A DNA stretch of 64,000 nt from Trypanosoma brucei gambiense DAL972 (GCF_000210295.1 NC_026742.1:434001-498000); one strand, 5' to 3'; positions 28,627 through 38,398 are shown, counted from the stretch's first letter. Made by a program: numbers and translations. The notes: a model not told the origin generated them from the letters alone.

Positions 28627-29481
28627 ATGTCGGATGTAAAAGGGGCGCTTACACGCCTGGAGCGCCTGCACGAGGCGTGCGGCGGTGCCGGTCTTTCAAC
28701 CGTGGGAGCGTTACCGGCTGACGGTGGGGCAAATATGAGTGTCAACGAAGTGGGTTCCTACGAGAAAGGCCAATACCATGTCGCCTGCTTGATGAAGAGA
28801 GCAAGAGAGAGTATGACTATCCTGGCGGAGACTGGGGAATCCATGGACATAGCGCGGAGAGCCGAGATATCAAATTCGATCCGGCGGGATATGAGTGCTG
28901 TTAAGAAAGAGTGCACAGCCTTGAATCGGGTGGCAATGAAGGAGGGGAAGCGTGGTGACTACATGCAACTTCTTTCTTTTGTTAATAAGACCGAGCAATT
29001 TCAACGCCGTCTCCATAATGGCCCAGTGTTGGGTGAGGCTTCAGGAGCAATAGGTGATGGGAGCACACACGTCGGTGGAACTACTCCAGGGGTGCCGGAA
29101 GCTAATGCGGTCACTACCGATTCAGAAAACCGCGAAGTCGGCTCGTTTATTTCGGCCAGTGAAGTTGAAGGGTTTCTCCAGTTTTTTGAAGAAACGAGGA
29201 AGCGTGACGCTGAAATAGATCAGGTATTGGAGAGAATCAGCGCCGGCGTTACGCGTTTACAAGAAAACGCGTTGACACTTCGTTCCGAACTGTGTACACA
29301 ACAGCGTCTTCTCGACGATACGGAAGAAAAGGTCGATGGTATACACGCAAAGTTGGACTCCTTGAATATCAAACTTCGTCGCACACTAGAGCAGGTGGAT
29401 AAGGATCGCATGTCCGTGTATATCCTTTGCTGTTTGCTTCTCCTTGGCATCTATGGGGCGATATACAACGTGTCTAGGTGA
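28627..29481 (+). CDS. Qc-SNARE-like tail-anchored protein
   Basis: 284 residues. The C-terminal part is a SNARE: residues about 188-250 (KRDAEIDQVLERISAGVTRL then QENALTLRSELCTQQRLLDD) carry heptad hydrophobics with a central Gln layer and the LLDDTEEKVD continuation seen in Qc SNAREs such as syntaxin 6/8. It is followed by a single membrane anchor (VYILCCLLLLGIYGAIY) and a few lumenal residues. The N-terminal part (about 1-125) is helical and may be a regulatory bundle; residues 135-175 are low-complexity Gly/Thr. It would function in endosomal/Golgi membrane fusion; which organelle cannot be read. Confidence 0.8.
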   Translation: MSDVKGALTRLERLHEACGGAGLSTVGALPADGGANMSVNEVGSYEKGQYHVACLMKRARESMTILAETGESMDIARRAEISNSIRRDMSAVKKECTALNRVAMKEGKRGDYMQLLSFVNKTEQFQRRLHNGPVLGEASGAIGDGSTHVGGTTPGVPEANAVTTDSENREVGSFISASEVEGFLQFFEETRKRDAEIDQVLERISAGVTRLQENALTLRSELCTQQRLLDDTEEKVDGIHAKLDSLNIKLRRTLEQVDKDRMSVYILCCLLLLGIYGAIYNVSR

Positions 29482-29982
29482 GGCATTTTATAAATTACCT
29501 GCACAACATAATGAAAGGGAGGTGCTTCGATCCCGAAGCTGCAGGGATCCAACAAGGAGAGTATTACCAGTTAGTTAAATTTGCACTGAAGTTATGGGGA
29601 GCTAACAGGGAGGGGGCATTCATGCTCTTTCTTCAAACTTACCCATTTCCATCCATCTCTTTGCTCTTTTGCATACTTTCTACTGCGTGTCTGCCCGTGT
29701 TTGTTAGGTTGGGCACAAACTTCACTTTGCTTTTGATACTATGTGATGGGGGTTTGTTGTTGCGCCCTCCAGGGGCGTCGGATGAAATCCGTGAGGTATG
29801 ATCCTCGGTTTGTGTCTTTATTTTTCATCCCCATTCCTTTAACTTTTAGTAGCAGCTTTGCCCCTCTGCGGTGGCGTCTACCGACTTCTGGTCACAGGTT
29901 GCGGACACACACACAAAAAAAAACTGTAGTGCCATCAAAGGGAGGAAGTGAAGGATTGCATCCCTCGGTTCCAACACGACGA
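29482..29982 (+). other. intergenic region
   Basis: 501 bases. Pyrimidine stretches at 29632-29690 and 29815-29850 are candidate splice tracts, and (AC)n-type sequence followed by an A-run lies at 29906-29922. The frame of the next gene stays open upstream but only from a non-conserved start. Confidence 0.35.
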
Positions 29983-30336
29983 ATGCAACGCCGAGTGCAG
30001 CTGCGTATCTCTCTTACTGCAGCCTCTAGTTTTTTCTTCTGGCAGCATCGCTCCTATTACGACAAAGTGCGCAGGGAGCGTGAGAAAAGCGATGACACTC
30101 CCTGTGCAATGTTTGACGAGTTTCCCAAGAATCCTCATGCGAGTAGTGTCCCCAACCAATTTCGTACACCGAATGCGGATGCCGTGAAAGATGCTGAATT
30201 GTTACAGCGCGGGTTCCTTTTGTCACTTGTAGTCATGCTGTTTGCACTTTTTTACAGTGGATTCTTGGATCCCTTCAATGAGGGGTATCGGCGCCCAGAC
30301 GGATATGGTATGCCGGCTGTGGAGAAGAGCGTATGA
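29983..30336 (+). CDS. small single-pass protein, probably mitochondrial
   Basis: 117 residues from the ATG at 29983, which begins MQRRVQLRISLTAASSFFFW, an Arg/Ser/Phe-rich amphipathic start without acids, typical of mitochondrial import. An upstream in-frame ATG at 29743 would add 80 residues of low-complexity sequence spanning a likely splice site and is not preferred. One membrane segment lies near the end (GFLLSLVVMLFALFYSGFLD), followed by an aromatic, Gly/Pro-rich tail. This shape is common for accessory subunits of respiratory complexes in trypanosomes; the specific complex is unknown. Confidence 0.55.
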   Translation: MQRRVQLRISLTAASSFFFWQHRSYYDKVRREREKSDDTPCAMFDEFPKNPHASSVPNQFRTPNADAVKDAELLQRGFLLSLVVMLFALFYSGFLDPFNEGYRRPDGYGMPAVEKSV

Positions 30337-30513
30337 TATCTGTGAATGGGGGTGGTGGAAGGTGCGTGTGGCCTGTTGGTGGCATCGGTAATACACACCA
30401 AGAAGGAAATGCACTTTCTATGTTGGTCCAAATATCTGCATACCGGTAAACGTCGTTAGGCAGTTATTGGAGGCGGTTACCTCACTGCTTTTTTCTTCCA
30501 ACCTCTTACTTAC

Positions 30514-30515
30514 AG
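30514..30515 (+). promoter_or_regulatory. candidate trans-splice acceptor AG
   Basis: A tract at 30487-30510 (GCTTTTTTCTTCCAACCTCTTACT) followed by ACAG, 31 bases before the ATG of the TMEM208-like gene. One of the cleanest acceptor sites in the window. Confidence 0.55.
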
Positions 30516-30546
30516 CCCCGTTGGGAAAGAATTACGTAGATTAAGC

Positions 30547-31077
30547 ATGGCCAAGGATACGGCGAAGAAGAACATGCGTGGGAATGCTGTCCGCATGCAG
30601 GTGTTTTCTCTGATAACACTCACTGTTAACGTGATCTGCTTTCTCGTATCCTTTTGGCGCCAAAGTTCTTTCCCAGGTTTTGGTAGCTTGGCCGCGCTAG
30701 CATTTTGGGCGGGGCAGGAGTACGCGTCGCTCGCGCTCTTGAAGCATTTCGCAAGACCCGTGTTCAACGCGGAGGGTGAGTTATTGGATTGCCCGGACGC
30801 TTCAGATCCAAAGGAGCTGGGATATTATTCCCTTGCGCAGGACGTCCTTTGGGTGTGCTGGGTGGTTCAGGTACTGTGTTTTCTGTTTCATTGGGGGTTC
30901 ATGGTGCTGTATCTTCCTGTCCCTGTCATGGGTCTCTACAAGCTGTGGGGAATCATAGGGCCCTTGCTCACGCCCGCTCAGCCTGCGGCTGGTGAGGGGT
31001 GTGGATTTGCCCCCGGGGGGTTGAGCCGAGCGGAGCGGAGAAAGATGGAATTGCAACAGCGCAAGAAGAGAGTGTAA
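30547..31077 (+). CDS. TMEM208/SND2-family ER membrane protein
   Basis: 176 residues. Features of the family: a basic N-terminus, membrane segments at about 20-37 (FSLITLTVNVICFLVSFW) and 43-65, then at about 95-130 (DVLWVCWVVQVLCFLF, GFMVLYLPVPVMGLYKLW), and a Lys/Arg-rich C-terminal tail with RAERRKMELQQRKKRV. SND2 in yeast and TMEM208 in man form part of the SRP-independent route for inserting membrane proteins into the ER. Length (human TMEM208: 173) fits. No catalytic residues are expected. Confidence 0.85.
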   Translation: MAKDTAKKNMRGNAVRMQVFSLITLTVNVICFLVSFWRQSSFPGFGSLAALAFWAGQEYASLALLKHFARPVFNAEGELLDCPDASDPKELGYYSLAQDVLWVCWVVQVLCFLFHWGFMVLYLPVPVMGLYKLWGIIGPLLTPAQPAAGEGCGFAPGGLSRAERRKMELQQRKKRV

Positions 31078-31816
31078 GAACAAAAGCGATTTCGGTTGCG
31101 GGGGTCAGGGACCGGGGCGAGTGTGGGGGGAGGTGGAGGATAAAAGATGAAAGACTCCAGTGTACGGCTAGTGGGTCGGTTCGTCTCTTTGCACTGTCTG
31201 TTTCCTACTGTACACCACGGAGTCATCCGTGGGAGTCTGAAAAATGTAGAATAGTGGCATTGTAGTGCGGTGGAGCCGGGGGATGGAGACCCACAGCAGG
31301 CACTTTCGGTCTTCTTGGTTGATTAACCGCTGTCGCAGAAGGGAGTTATCTTACCCTTACTACCTCTAGTTTATTGTCATTCACGCGTTCGCCTCGCAGT
31401 CACGCTCTTCTTCGAGGCTGTGGTAGACGTGGATGAGTGTCTTGCTATTCCCTTGTTCAAACTGAGGCATTTTTTTTTGCACTATGGGGTATTGTCTGCC
31501 CTCCAGCTCTTTCTTGTTTCGGTCCTTCGTCCAAATACATGTTTCTTGTAATGGCCTAGGGGGAGGTTCGGTGGACAAGAGCTGAGCAAGTGCGTGTGCT
31601 ATGAGGTCCTACACCGCATTCTAATTGCTTTTAGGTAATGCACGTCATAATAATAAGCAGAGAGTAAGTGCAGGAGATACTTCCGAGTAAGGTTATGCAG
31701 ATACACTTTGCACTTCCTGTCACTTTACCCTTAATTATTCTTCGGGTGTTTCTCACCCTTCTATCTGTACTTTCTGCGTCCATTCTCACCCTCTTGCGTA
31801 GTATATCCGCGTGTAA
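31078..31816 (+). promoter_or_regulatory. intergenic region with dymeclin trans-splice signal
   Basis: 739 bases, no gene supported. The last 100 bases are strongly pyrimidine-rich (CTTCTATCTGTACTTTCTGC, CATTCTCACCCTCTTGCGTAG) and end in AG at 31800-31801, 15 bases before the next ATG. Confidence 0.55.
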
Positions 31817-34015
31817 ATGGGAGGGACGTCTACGAAGGAGTCACTTTTGTACTTCATGGATGTGGCGCGTGGTGTTTCCCCTCCGGATGAGAAGGACTTT
31901 TCCAGCCACTTGGCACGCTGTAGGAAGGAGCTCTGTTCGGGTGCTGAACTCTACAGGACGTTATTACCAATTATGCAGACCTTAATGCCTGCCAATGCCC
32001 AAGCATCTCAGGTTCAGTGGGTTGTGAGGTTCTGCTTAAAACAAGTTGAACATGCTTCCTGTAACTACAGTCAAGGCGTTAGTGACATCTTTCTTACCAC
32101 AGTACGTGCTGTGCAGTTTGTGGTGCGTCACGCATGCGAAACTTCCCGTGGGGATGCCTCCCGCTTGCTGTGGACAATCGGTGAAGATCTGGGGGAGAGT
32201 GTACATGGTGCCTTGCGGGTCAGCACCACTGGTGATAGTGACACTGTATTCATGAATAGGTGGCTGTCCACCGGTATAGGTAAGCTGTGTATTGCGCTGG
32301 AAAAGTTTATTGTTTTTGTGCCTTTGACGGTGTCGACAGTGGAGGCACATGGTGAGGTCGTAAGCCTTCTTCTTTGCATGTGCTCTACTGCACTTTATCA
32401 TTCGACTGCGTGCGACACGAACTTTACAGACCCCTTTACAAGACTTATTTTGGCGTCAGGCGACCTACATGCGCTTGTGCTGGTGCTGCTGCAACGACTT
32501 ATGGACTGGGGTGAAGGTCGGCTCCCAAAGACACCAGTGTTATACCGCTGTGCCCAGTATTCGTCGTTGTGGACGCTTTACAATATGTTCGCTGGTGGGA
32601 CTGAAAATGAATCTATCACCTGCGGGGATCACCTTGGGCGGCACTGCGCACAGCTGTTGTCCGTTCTTGTATCGTATGGGAAAGGCTACAGACCGAATGA
32701 GGCACTACATTACATCGCAAGCTTAGGGGACTCCTCCCAGATTCAGGTCAAGGCCCTGTTAGTAACGTTTAACCGTCACGTATTGGGATGCCCTGCCCTT
32801 TGCATTTTGCTGTACACCCTACTTCACGATAATCCGACATTTATCCACACCGTCATGACAGCCTACCCTGATGAATTTTTGGGGGTTATTCAGGGGGTGC
32901 TTCGTCTGAGCTATACGGCGTCATCAGAGGCTTGGGCTTCCGGTTTTAATTCAAGTGATGATGATATAGATGGTGGCCAATGCGCCATTCCTATCGTTGA
33001 AGATGCGATTACACCTGAAGCTGTTGCCAGTATTGTGCGTAGGATGACAGCATTTTCTTACCCGTTTATCAGCTTCATGACGGGAACATTGGTGCTCGTG
33101 TGTTCGCAAGATCAAGTAATTAACAAGCGTATGAGTAATACCATAGCTGAGACCACATTCAAGGTTGGCCGTCTGGTAGGTAGGTGCCCGGTGATTGCCG
33201 TTTGCATTGTGATCATCGTACACAGCATTGCCAGAGCGCTAAACGACGGAAACGAAGCACTGGCGGCTGTTTTTATTCCATGTCTAGCGAACTTTGCCCC
33301 ATTCGTTCATGATATTGACGTGTACACTTCTCAGCGTTTGGTCGGGTTGCTTTTGTTAACGTTGCGGAAGGTACAGCGGACTGCGGAACATGCGCGCTCC
33401 GGGGCAGGAGATTGTTTGGGCACGTTAGAAGGTACAACTCCGGCTGGGGGTTGCAGTAGCGCTGATACATCAATTCAAATGTTTCTTCGTCAACTTCTTG
33501 CATTAACGGAGGCGGTTGGAGGGCTGTTGCAAGGTGATTGCCGAAACAATTATTCCTTCATATACGAACTGGTCTACCAACGCTCTCACTTGGAGGAAGG
33601 GGCGAAATTGCTGAGCACAGTTAGTTGTCATAGCTCTGAAGCCCAAACGGCTCTCCAGTCACTTCTTAGCGTTGCGAAATTCTACGATGAAGAAATAGCA
33701 AACTCTACCGCGACCGACTCGTACGGCGGCGCATTGGCCGTCATTCGGCAGGTGTCCCAAAACAAAGTTGTACCGACGGGGCCCTCGTCGCGGTTATCCA
33801 TGCGAACGGGAACATATGCGGCAACCACAAGCGCAGATGTTGAATACTGCACCTCCCTGGAGATGGGCGAAATTCCTTTTCTGTATGAAGAGTCGACGTG
33901 CAGCTATGATTTCTTTGGGCCCTTCCTGTGGTCCACACTGTTGAGTGATGCTGCGTATCCAGGAGGCATATTGTGGGCGACGGATCTGTCTACGTTGGGG
34001 ATATTCCCTCACTAA
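31817..34015 (+). CDS. dymeclin (Golgi-associated protein)
   Basis: 732 residues. It starts MGG, an N-myristoylation consensus shared with dymeclin and HID1. Dymeclin landmarks in order: LCILLYTLLHDN near residue 330, PCLANFAPFVHDIDVYTSQR near 488, NNYSFIYELVYQRSHLEEG near 577, and a C-terminal GPFLWSTLLSDAAYPGGILW segment corresponding to the family's PYVWSLVY...GLYW ending. The rest is helical. Dymeclin is a peripheral Golgi protein recruited by myristate and needed for normal secretory traffic; human mutation causes Dyggve-Melchior-Clausen syndrome. An acidic DDDID insert lies near 385. Full length compared with human (669 aa). Confidence 0.85.
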   Translation: MGGTSTKESLLYFMDVARGVSPPDEKDFSSHLARCRKELCSGAELYRTLLPIMQTLMPANAQASQVQWVVRFCLKQVEHASCNYSQGVSDIFLTTVRAVQFVVRHACETSRGDASRLLWTIGEDLGESVHGALRVSTTGDSDTVFMNRWLSTGIGKLCIALEKFIVFVPLTVSTVEAHGEVVSLLLCMCSTALYHSTACDTNFTDPFTRLILASGDLHALVLVLLQRLMDWGEGRLPKTPVLYRCAQYSSLWTLYNMFAGGTENESITCGDHLGRHCAQLLSVLVSYGKGYRPNEALHYIASLGDSSQIQVKALLVTFNRHVLGCPALCILLYTLLHDNPTFIHTVMTAYPDEFLGVIQGVLRLSYTASSEAWASGFNSSDDDIDGGQCAIPIVEDAITPEAVASIVRRMTAFSYPFISFMTGTLVLVCSQDQVINKRMSNTIAETTFKVGRLVGRCPVIAVCIVIIVHSIARALNDGNEALAAVFIPCLANFAPFVHDIDVYTSQRLVGLLLLTLRKVQRTAEHARSGAGDCLGTLEGTTPAGGCSSADTSIQMFLRQLLALTEAVGGLLQGDCRNNYSFIYELVYQRSHLEEGAKLLSTVSCHSSEAQTALQSLLSVAKFYDEEIANSTATDSYGGALAVIRQVSQNKVVPTGPSSRLSMRTGTYAATTSADVEYCTSLEMGEIPFLYEESTCSYDFFGPFLWSTLLSDAAYPGGILWATDLSTLGIFPH

Positions 34016-34608
34016 ACTACCCGCGCGGAGCGATCGGAACACTCACCTCTGGTCTTCCCTCCGCCTTGTCCACATATCTTGTCTGTGTTACTGCTGGTCC
34101 CAGTCCTGGTTTTGCATTTGTGAGGTGTACAGGTGTGTGTAAAGTAGGTTGGAATTTACGGACGGGGCTCCAAAAGGTAAATTGGAGGGTGGTGCCACGT
34201 TAGGGGTTTGTTGGAGTGGTGGGCAGGGCGCACGGACTTTCCTTCTTGCCCCCATTTCGACATCATCGTGTTGTTGATTTGAGGTCACTGCTTGAGGTGC
34301 CGGCAAAAAGAACCTTCAAGGGAGTTTGGGTTTACAGGCAGTTAGGTCAGTGCCGCGTCTGAGCAGTGTCTTAAAGTGGTGACTGTCTTAGATGTGGAAT
34401 CAGGTTTGGTACTTGATAATTTAAAAAAAAAGGTCTTGTCGCTGTTGGCTTATTCCCCTGCATTGCGATGATTCATCCCAGTCGTGTTGATCATGAAGGG
34501 ATGAGGTACGCGAAAGAGGGAGGTGATCAATCTCATCAACACAAATTCTGGTAATTTTTTTTTAAAAAAAGATATTTATATCGGATAACAAAGGTAATTA
34601 TTAGAAAA
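34016..34608 (+). other. intergenic region
   Basis: 593 bases with no supported gene. A-rich/T-rich junctions occur at 34422-34431 and 34555-34570 just before the next start. Confidence 0.4.
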
Positions 34609-36723
34609 ATGAAAAAGAGGAGGCCAATACCCAATCCTACAAAGATCAGTTCCTACTTTTTCCAGCAGCTGGTAAGCCCAGGTGCAACAACTCCGGATGA
34701 TAGGAAGGAGCGTGCCCAGTCCGAGCAAACGAAGCGGGCTGCCGCGTCGGTGCTAAGTGAGTCGTTTACACCAGAGGGCGTCGCTGCTTTCCTTCAGAGT
34801 AGGTCAGAAATTGAGCGACAGCACAGTGAAGCGCTAGAGGATGTGCTTGATGCTTGTTGGAAGCGTGTTGAGGACATAATCGAGCGAAATAAGGAGCGCC
34901 GTCGGGTTATAGAGGAGGACATTCCCCAAGTTGTTGCTCCCACAGGCACGTTCACCTTTTGGACACCCGAGGGCGTTGAACAATACTACAGCCTGAAAAC
35001 TTTGCCCGTTTTTGCCAGTGACGAGGAAGGCGTCAGAAGCGACAGCAATGGCTTCGGTACCGACAATAGCAACGCATTGAAAAGTGATAGAAATGGCCCT
35101 GCCGCCGCTGACCGTGCAGTAATTTCGCCTCAGGGTCGCTCAGCGGAGGACAAAGTTGACGGAAACGCAGCGGCAGAGGAGGACGGGAGGACTGATCCGG
35201 TTGCTGAATTTTCATCCCAAAGGGCATGTGGCAGGGCGCCCATTGTGTCGGGAGCCCACCATACGAAGGGGCGGAAATTGACGGACAAAGAACTTCTTGA
35301 TGAATCGAAGGTCCCCCATTGTCTGCGTCGGTTGTTCGCCTCACTTCTTAGGCGTCGCAACGAATTTCCCAAATCAACAACACTTCTATTTGATGCAATC
35401 CAGCGAACGCAGTCGGAGAGATTTCCTGAAATTGAAGCGGTGATCGAAGATATACCCTTTTCAATGCCTCTTCATCGACCATTTAGATGCATCGCTGCCT
35501 TCGTGGCCCGGTCTTTCGCAGAGAACCCCAAGGGTGAAGCACCTGAGCAGGCATTTGCTGCGACTTTCAAAACGGTGAGCAAAGATTTGAAGACGGCATA
35601 CGAGAAACTGCATGAACTAAAGGGTTATGTGCACCCTGTGGGTGAACGAACAGATCGGGCGGAAGTCATCTACAAAACCCTTTTGGGTGAGTTGCAGGGT
35701 CGGAAGAGTCTTCATGAAACCTACGGTATTGATATAGAGGCCATAATGAAAGCATCGGCAGTGGAGCTGAGCGTGATGGAGGGGGCTCTTAAAGAGTGTA
35801 ATGAAACATCCCGGAGGTTGCTTGCCACCATTGAGGATCAGACCGCACAGTTCATAGCTGACGTGCACACCAGCCTTGATCGACGAGAGGAGGCTATAGA
35901 GGAAATTGCCTCGTTCTACAAGCGGGATCGTGATCGCCTGCAGTCGTCATTGCAGAGGAAGATTTATCGTGCGAAGAAGAGTGAGGAACTTCAAGAAAAG
36001 TGCGCTCGACGTATTCGGGAGGTTACGAAGGAGCTTTACATTGAGCAGGTCAATTACGAGGAGCTGCTGCAGGAAATATTGGCAGAGAGTTTGCTGCTAC
36101 AGCAGCTGGACAGCAGCTACACGCAGTTGTCAAGTTCGCTTAATAACGCAGCTTCCGTTCATCAGGAATCAAAGATAAGCTCTATTAGGGAGGCGCTTCA
36201 GCGGTCGGAAGATGTTCGTGTGCATCTCATTGAACAATGTCAGTTCCACATAAACCGACTTAAAAAGGACGAGCACTATCGGCTCTGCCGCTTAGCCACA
36301 AACGCCAAGGATAATGCATTGTGCTGGTCTCGCTGCCTGAACGACCTTTCAACAATATATGAGACTCACTTTAACTCCCTAAATGAGAAGTGCAGGGTCT
36401 CCACGCAAATGCGTTACCTTCTTTCGTACGAGAAAGATTGCGTTTCTCGTGACCTGAACCAAGTTCAAAAGGAAATGGAACAGTTAGATAGCAAATGGCA
36501 CGAAATTTCCACTCTCCTGGAGGAACTCGGTGAACCAGTTCCACCACTTTCATTACTTGAAAAGGACCCCTCGTGTGGAGAGCTCCGCCACGCTTTGACC
36601 GCACTGGCATTAACTCGCCTTGTGCATGGAGAGTCTTCCCACCTTGTGCGCCCCGAACAGTGGAGAGAGCGAACTGTTGTGGCCACCGGTGACGGCAGTG
36701 CGACTGCGAATGATATGTCGTAG
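34609..36723 (+). CDS. coiled-coil protein, possibly cytoskeletal
   Basis: 704 residues from ATG. Residues 1-110 are basic then helical (SRSEIERQHSEALEDVLDAC); 140-225 are acidic, Gly/Asp/Ser-rich and probably disordered; from about 230 to the end the protein is almost wholly helical with long coiled-coil stretches (KSEELQEKCARRIREVTKEL, SRDLNQVQKEMEQLDSKWHE). The first ~110 residues plus the later helices slightly recall F-BAR proteins, while the 520-680 stretch with repeated EKC/EKDC motifs recalls paraflagellar-rod-type proteins; neither is convincing. No membrane span, no catalytic motif. I do not assign a function. Confidence 0.8.
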   Translation: MKKRRPIPNPTKISSYFFQQLVSPGATTPDDRKERAQSEQTKRAAASVLSESFTPEGVAAFLQSRSEIERQHSEALEDVLDACWKRVEDIIERNKERRRVIEEDIPQVVAPTGTFTFWTPEGVEQYYSLKTLPVFASDEEGVRSDSNGFGTDNSNALKSDRNGPAAADRAVISPQGRSAEDKVDGNAAAEEDGRTDPVAEFSSQRACGRAPIVSGAHHTKGRKLTDKELLDESKVPHCLRRLFASLLRRRNEFPKSTTLLFDAIQRTQSERFPEIEAVIEDIPFSMPLHRPFRCIAAFVARSFAENPKGEAPEQAFAATFKTVSKDLKTAYEKLHELKGYVHPVGERTDRAEVIYKTLLGELQGRKSLHETYGIDIEAIMKASAVELSVMEGALKECNETSRRLLATIEDQTAQFIADVHTSLDRREEAIEEIASFYKRDRDRLQSSLQRKIYRAKKSEELQEKCARRIREVTKELYIEQVNYEELLQEILAESLLLQQLDSSYTQLSSSLNNAASVHQESKISSIREALQRSEDVRVHLIEQCQFHINRLKKDEHYRLCRLATNAKDNALCWSRCLNDLSTIYETHFNSLNEKCRVSTQMRYLLSYEKDCVSRDLNQVQKEMEQLDSKWHEISTLLEELGEPVPPLSLLEKDPSCGELRHALTALALTRLVHGESSHLVRPEQWRERTVVATGDGSATANDMS

Positions 36724-37179
36724 ATCACTCATTTTGTTTGCTCACCCCCCTTTCCTTCACGTTTCCCCTGTTTCCAGCTGTACATCATATGTAAGCATTA
36801 GAGGATTATGGGATGCAGAGTGAGAAATTGGCAAAGGCTGCACAGCGGATGGATGTGTAAGTCAATGAACTCTCTCATGTTGCTTTTCTCGCTCACATCA
36901 ACGCGTCGTTTCCCTCCTCCCTATCACAAATGTTTACTAATGGGTCACGTTGACGTTGGTTAACTGATGTCGCGCATTCATCGAAGCACTTCTCAATGGT
37001 GCACCATTCAACAAATGCTTTTGCTGTCGTGTCTGCTATTTTTGCTTGAGCCTTCTTGTTCCTTTCGTTAATCTCACTCTGTAAAACCCTTAAGTTGGAC
37101 TCACGTTAAACAGGCAGTGATCTGAGCTATTGCTCCACGTAAGGGGAGAAGAATAAATCCCCCTTTTCACGCTGAATAC
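36724..37179 (+). other. intergenic region with pyrimidine tracts
   Basis: 456 bases. Tracts at 36740-36777 (CCCCCCTTTCCTTCACGTTTCCCCTGTTTCCAG region) and 37030-37075 are candidate polyadenylation/trans-splicing signals between the two genes. No gene seen. Confidence 0.4.
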
Positions 37180-38136
37180 ATGGCTCCAGTAGTGTGGCCG
37201 TGCGCCCTTAACCCATCAAATCACATACTGGTGCAAGAGTTGCTGCTACACGCGTCATTAGGTCGTCACCGCCATTCCCTGAGGGACAGAAAGGACTTTT
37301 TTCACCTTGCTAGGCACATTTCCTGCCTCAAAGAACCTTGCAAATACCTCGTTTCTGCGCCACCAACCTCTCGTGGACCACTGTGGGCTCCTTGGCGAAG
37401 CACAGTCCCCCGGCAAATAGTTTTCAATCGTATACTCCGTCAGTGCACCGATACTTATACGCAATCATCCCATAAAGAAGACAAAGAAGACGAGGAGGGG
37501 AGACGCGTACCAGTGTTTTATGATGATGCCATTGCTCATTTGAACAGAATAGCAGAAGAACTGGGGCCACACGGATACAAAGTAACTCTGGTCGGAACAC
37601 TGCGACGCGGGTGCCCCGTTGCTTCCCGAGCTGAGTTCCTTTTGACCTACGATGATGACGATAGAATCAGGAAACATCGTGACAACGACACCACTGTGTC
37701 CCACAGTGTTCATTTTGAGCGAGCGATACAGGGACTAAGGGCTTCCGGATACATCAAGCATCATAGGACAAAAGGAAAGATTGATATTCACACAAAACAG
37801 TACATAACACTTGCTTCTAGGTCCCATTCACATCCAGAGACCCTCTCCACATCACAAGAAGAAAGACAGGTTTTGTCTATTACCTGGTCAAAACCACAAC
37901 AGTTTCACACGCGGCAGCTGTTCCTCACGGGCCCGAACCCATTCGTGGTGCACCTTGTGCTGCTGGCCCATGCGAAGGGCCTGGGACTGGATCCTTGCGG
38001 GTTGTACAAATCCCAATTAGGGTTTCGGGAGTCTGTGGCACTTGAATGTGAAAGGGACATCTTCGCTGCGTTGCAGTTGCCGTACGTTGAGCCCATTCAC
38101 CGCCATGCATACTGCCGCGTTCACAACCTGTTTTGA
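37180..38136 (+). CDS. family X DNA polymerase-like protein lacking catalytic aspartates
   Basis: 318 residues, near the size of DNA polymerase beta. The palm start is recognisable: LVGTLRRGCP near residue 137 (family GSFRRG), followed by SRAEFLLTYDDDD where active enzymes have GD-x-DVLLTHP, so both metal-binding Asp of the first motif are replaced (Arg and Glu). The third Asp is kept in GKIDIHTKQ near 200 (family RRIDIRL). The thumb is well preserved: QLFLTGPNPFVVHLVLLAHA, GLGLDPCGLY and ERDIFAALQLPYVEPIHRH (family LYFTGS-x-F, KG-x-L-x-EYGL and EKDIFDYI-x-YREPK-x-R). I infer a structural or regulatory Pol X relative unable to polymerise. Trypanosomes have two active mitochondrial Pol beta enzymes; this would be a third, divergent member. 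The last 232 coding bases (77 codons including the stop) and 3' flank recur at 44388. Confidence 0.7.
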   Translation: MAPVVWPCALNPSNHILVQELLLHASLGRHRHSLRDRKDFFHLARHISCLKEPCKYLVSAPPTSRGPLWAPWRSTVPRQIVFNRILRQCTDTYTQSSHKEDKEDEEGRRVPVFYDDAIAHLNRIAEELGPHGYKVTLVGTLRRGCPVASRAEFLLTYDDDDRIRKHRDNDTTVSHSVHFERAIQGLRASGYIKHHRTKGKIDIHTKQYITLASRSHSHPETLSTSQEERQVLSITWSKPQQFHTRQLFLTGPNPFVVHLVLLAHAKGLGLDPCGLYKSQLGFRESVALECERDIFAALQLPYVEPIHRHAYCRVHNLF

Positions 38137-38361
38137 GAGCGCCCGCGCCTTCCTTTTATTTGTTCTCCATGGGATATTGCTGTTCTTTAACTTCCTAACT
38201 GTATGGTTTTCTGTCGCATGTGTCGTCACAGACGCGCATCACTTTTTATACGACTAGATATGCCGCGTTACAGAGACCCATCGATTGCCTGATTAAGTAC
38301 TCTTGCAGGTGTTGCTTTGTCTTCTCCGCACTATTACTCATTCCCTTTTTCTTTACTGATT
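37904..38361 (+). repeat. duplicated segment A, copy 1 (458 bp)
   Basis: Matches 44388-44845 at offset 6484 with one visible difference (GCTGGCCCATGCG here, GCTGCCCCATGCG in the other copy; Ala versus Pro). It spans the 3' end of the Pol X-like gene, its 3' flank and the pyrimidine tract upstream of eS7. Confidence 0.95.
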
Positions 38362-38398
38362 TTTTCTGGTATGAAGGCACTTCTATACACTAAGGGTG
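38137..38398 (+). promoter_or_regulatory. intergenic region with splice tract for eS7
   Basis: Short intergenic spacer. ATTCCCTTTTTCTTTACTGA at 38339-38358 followed by TTTTTTCTGG and an AG at 38375-38376 is the likely trans-splice signal for eS7. Everything up to 38361 is also found upstream of the BRAP2-type gene. Confidence 0.5.

Noticed and set aside
31668..31985. 105-codon + frame overlapping the dymeclin start
   Set aside because: Overlaps the dymeclin splice tract and coding start in another frame and is hydrophobic only because of pyrimidine-rich DNA.
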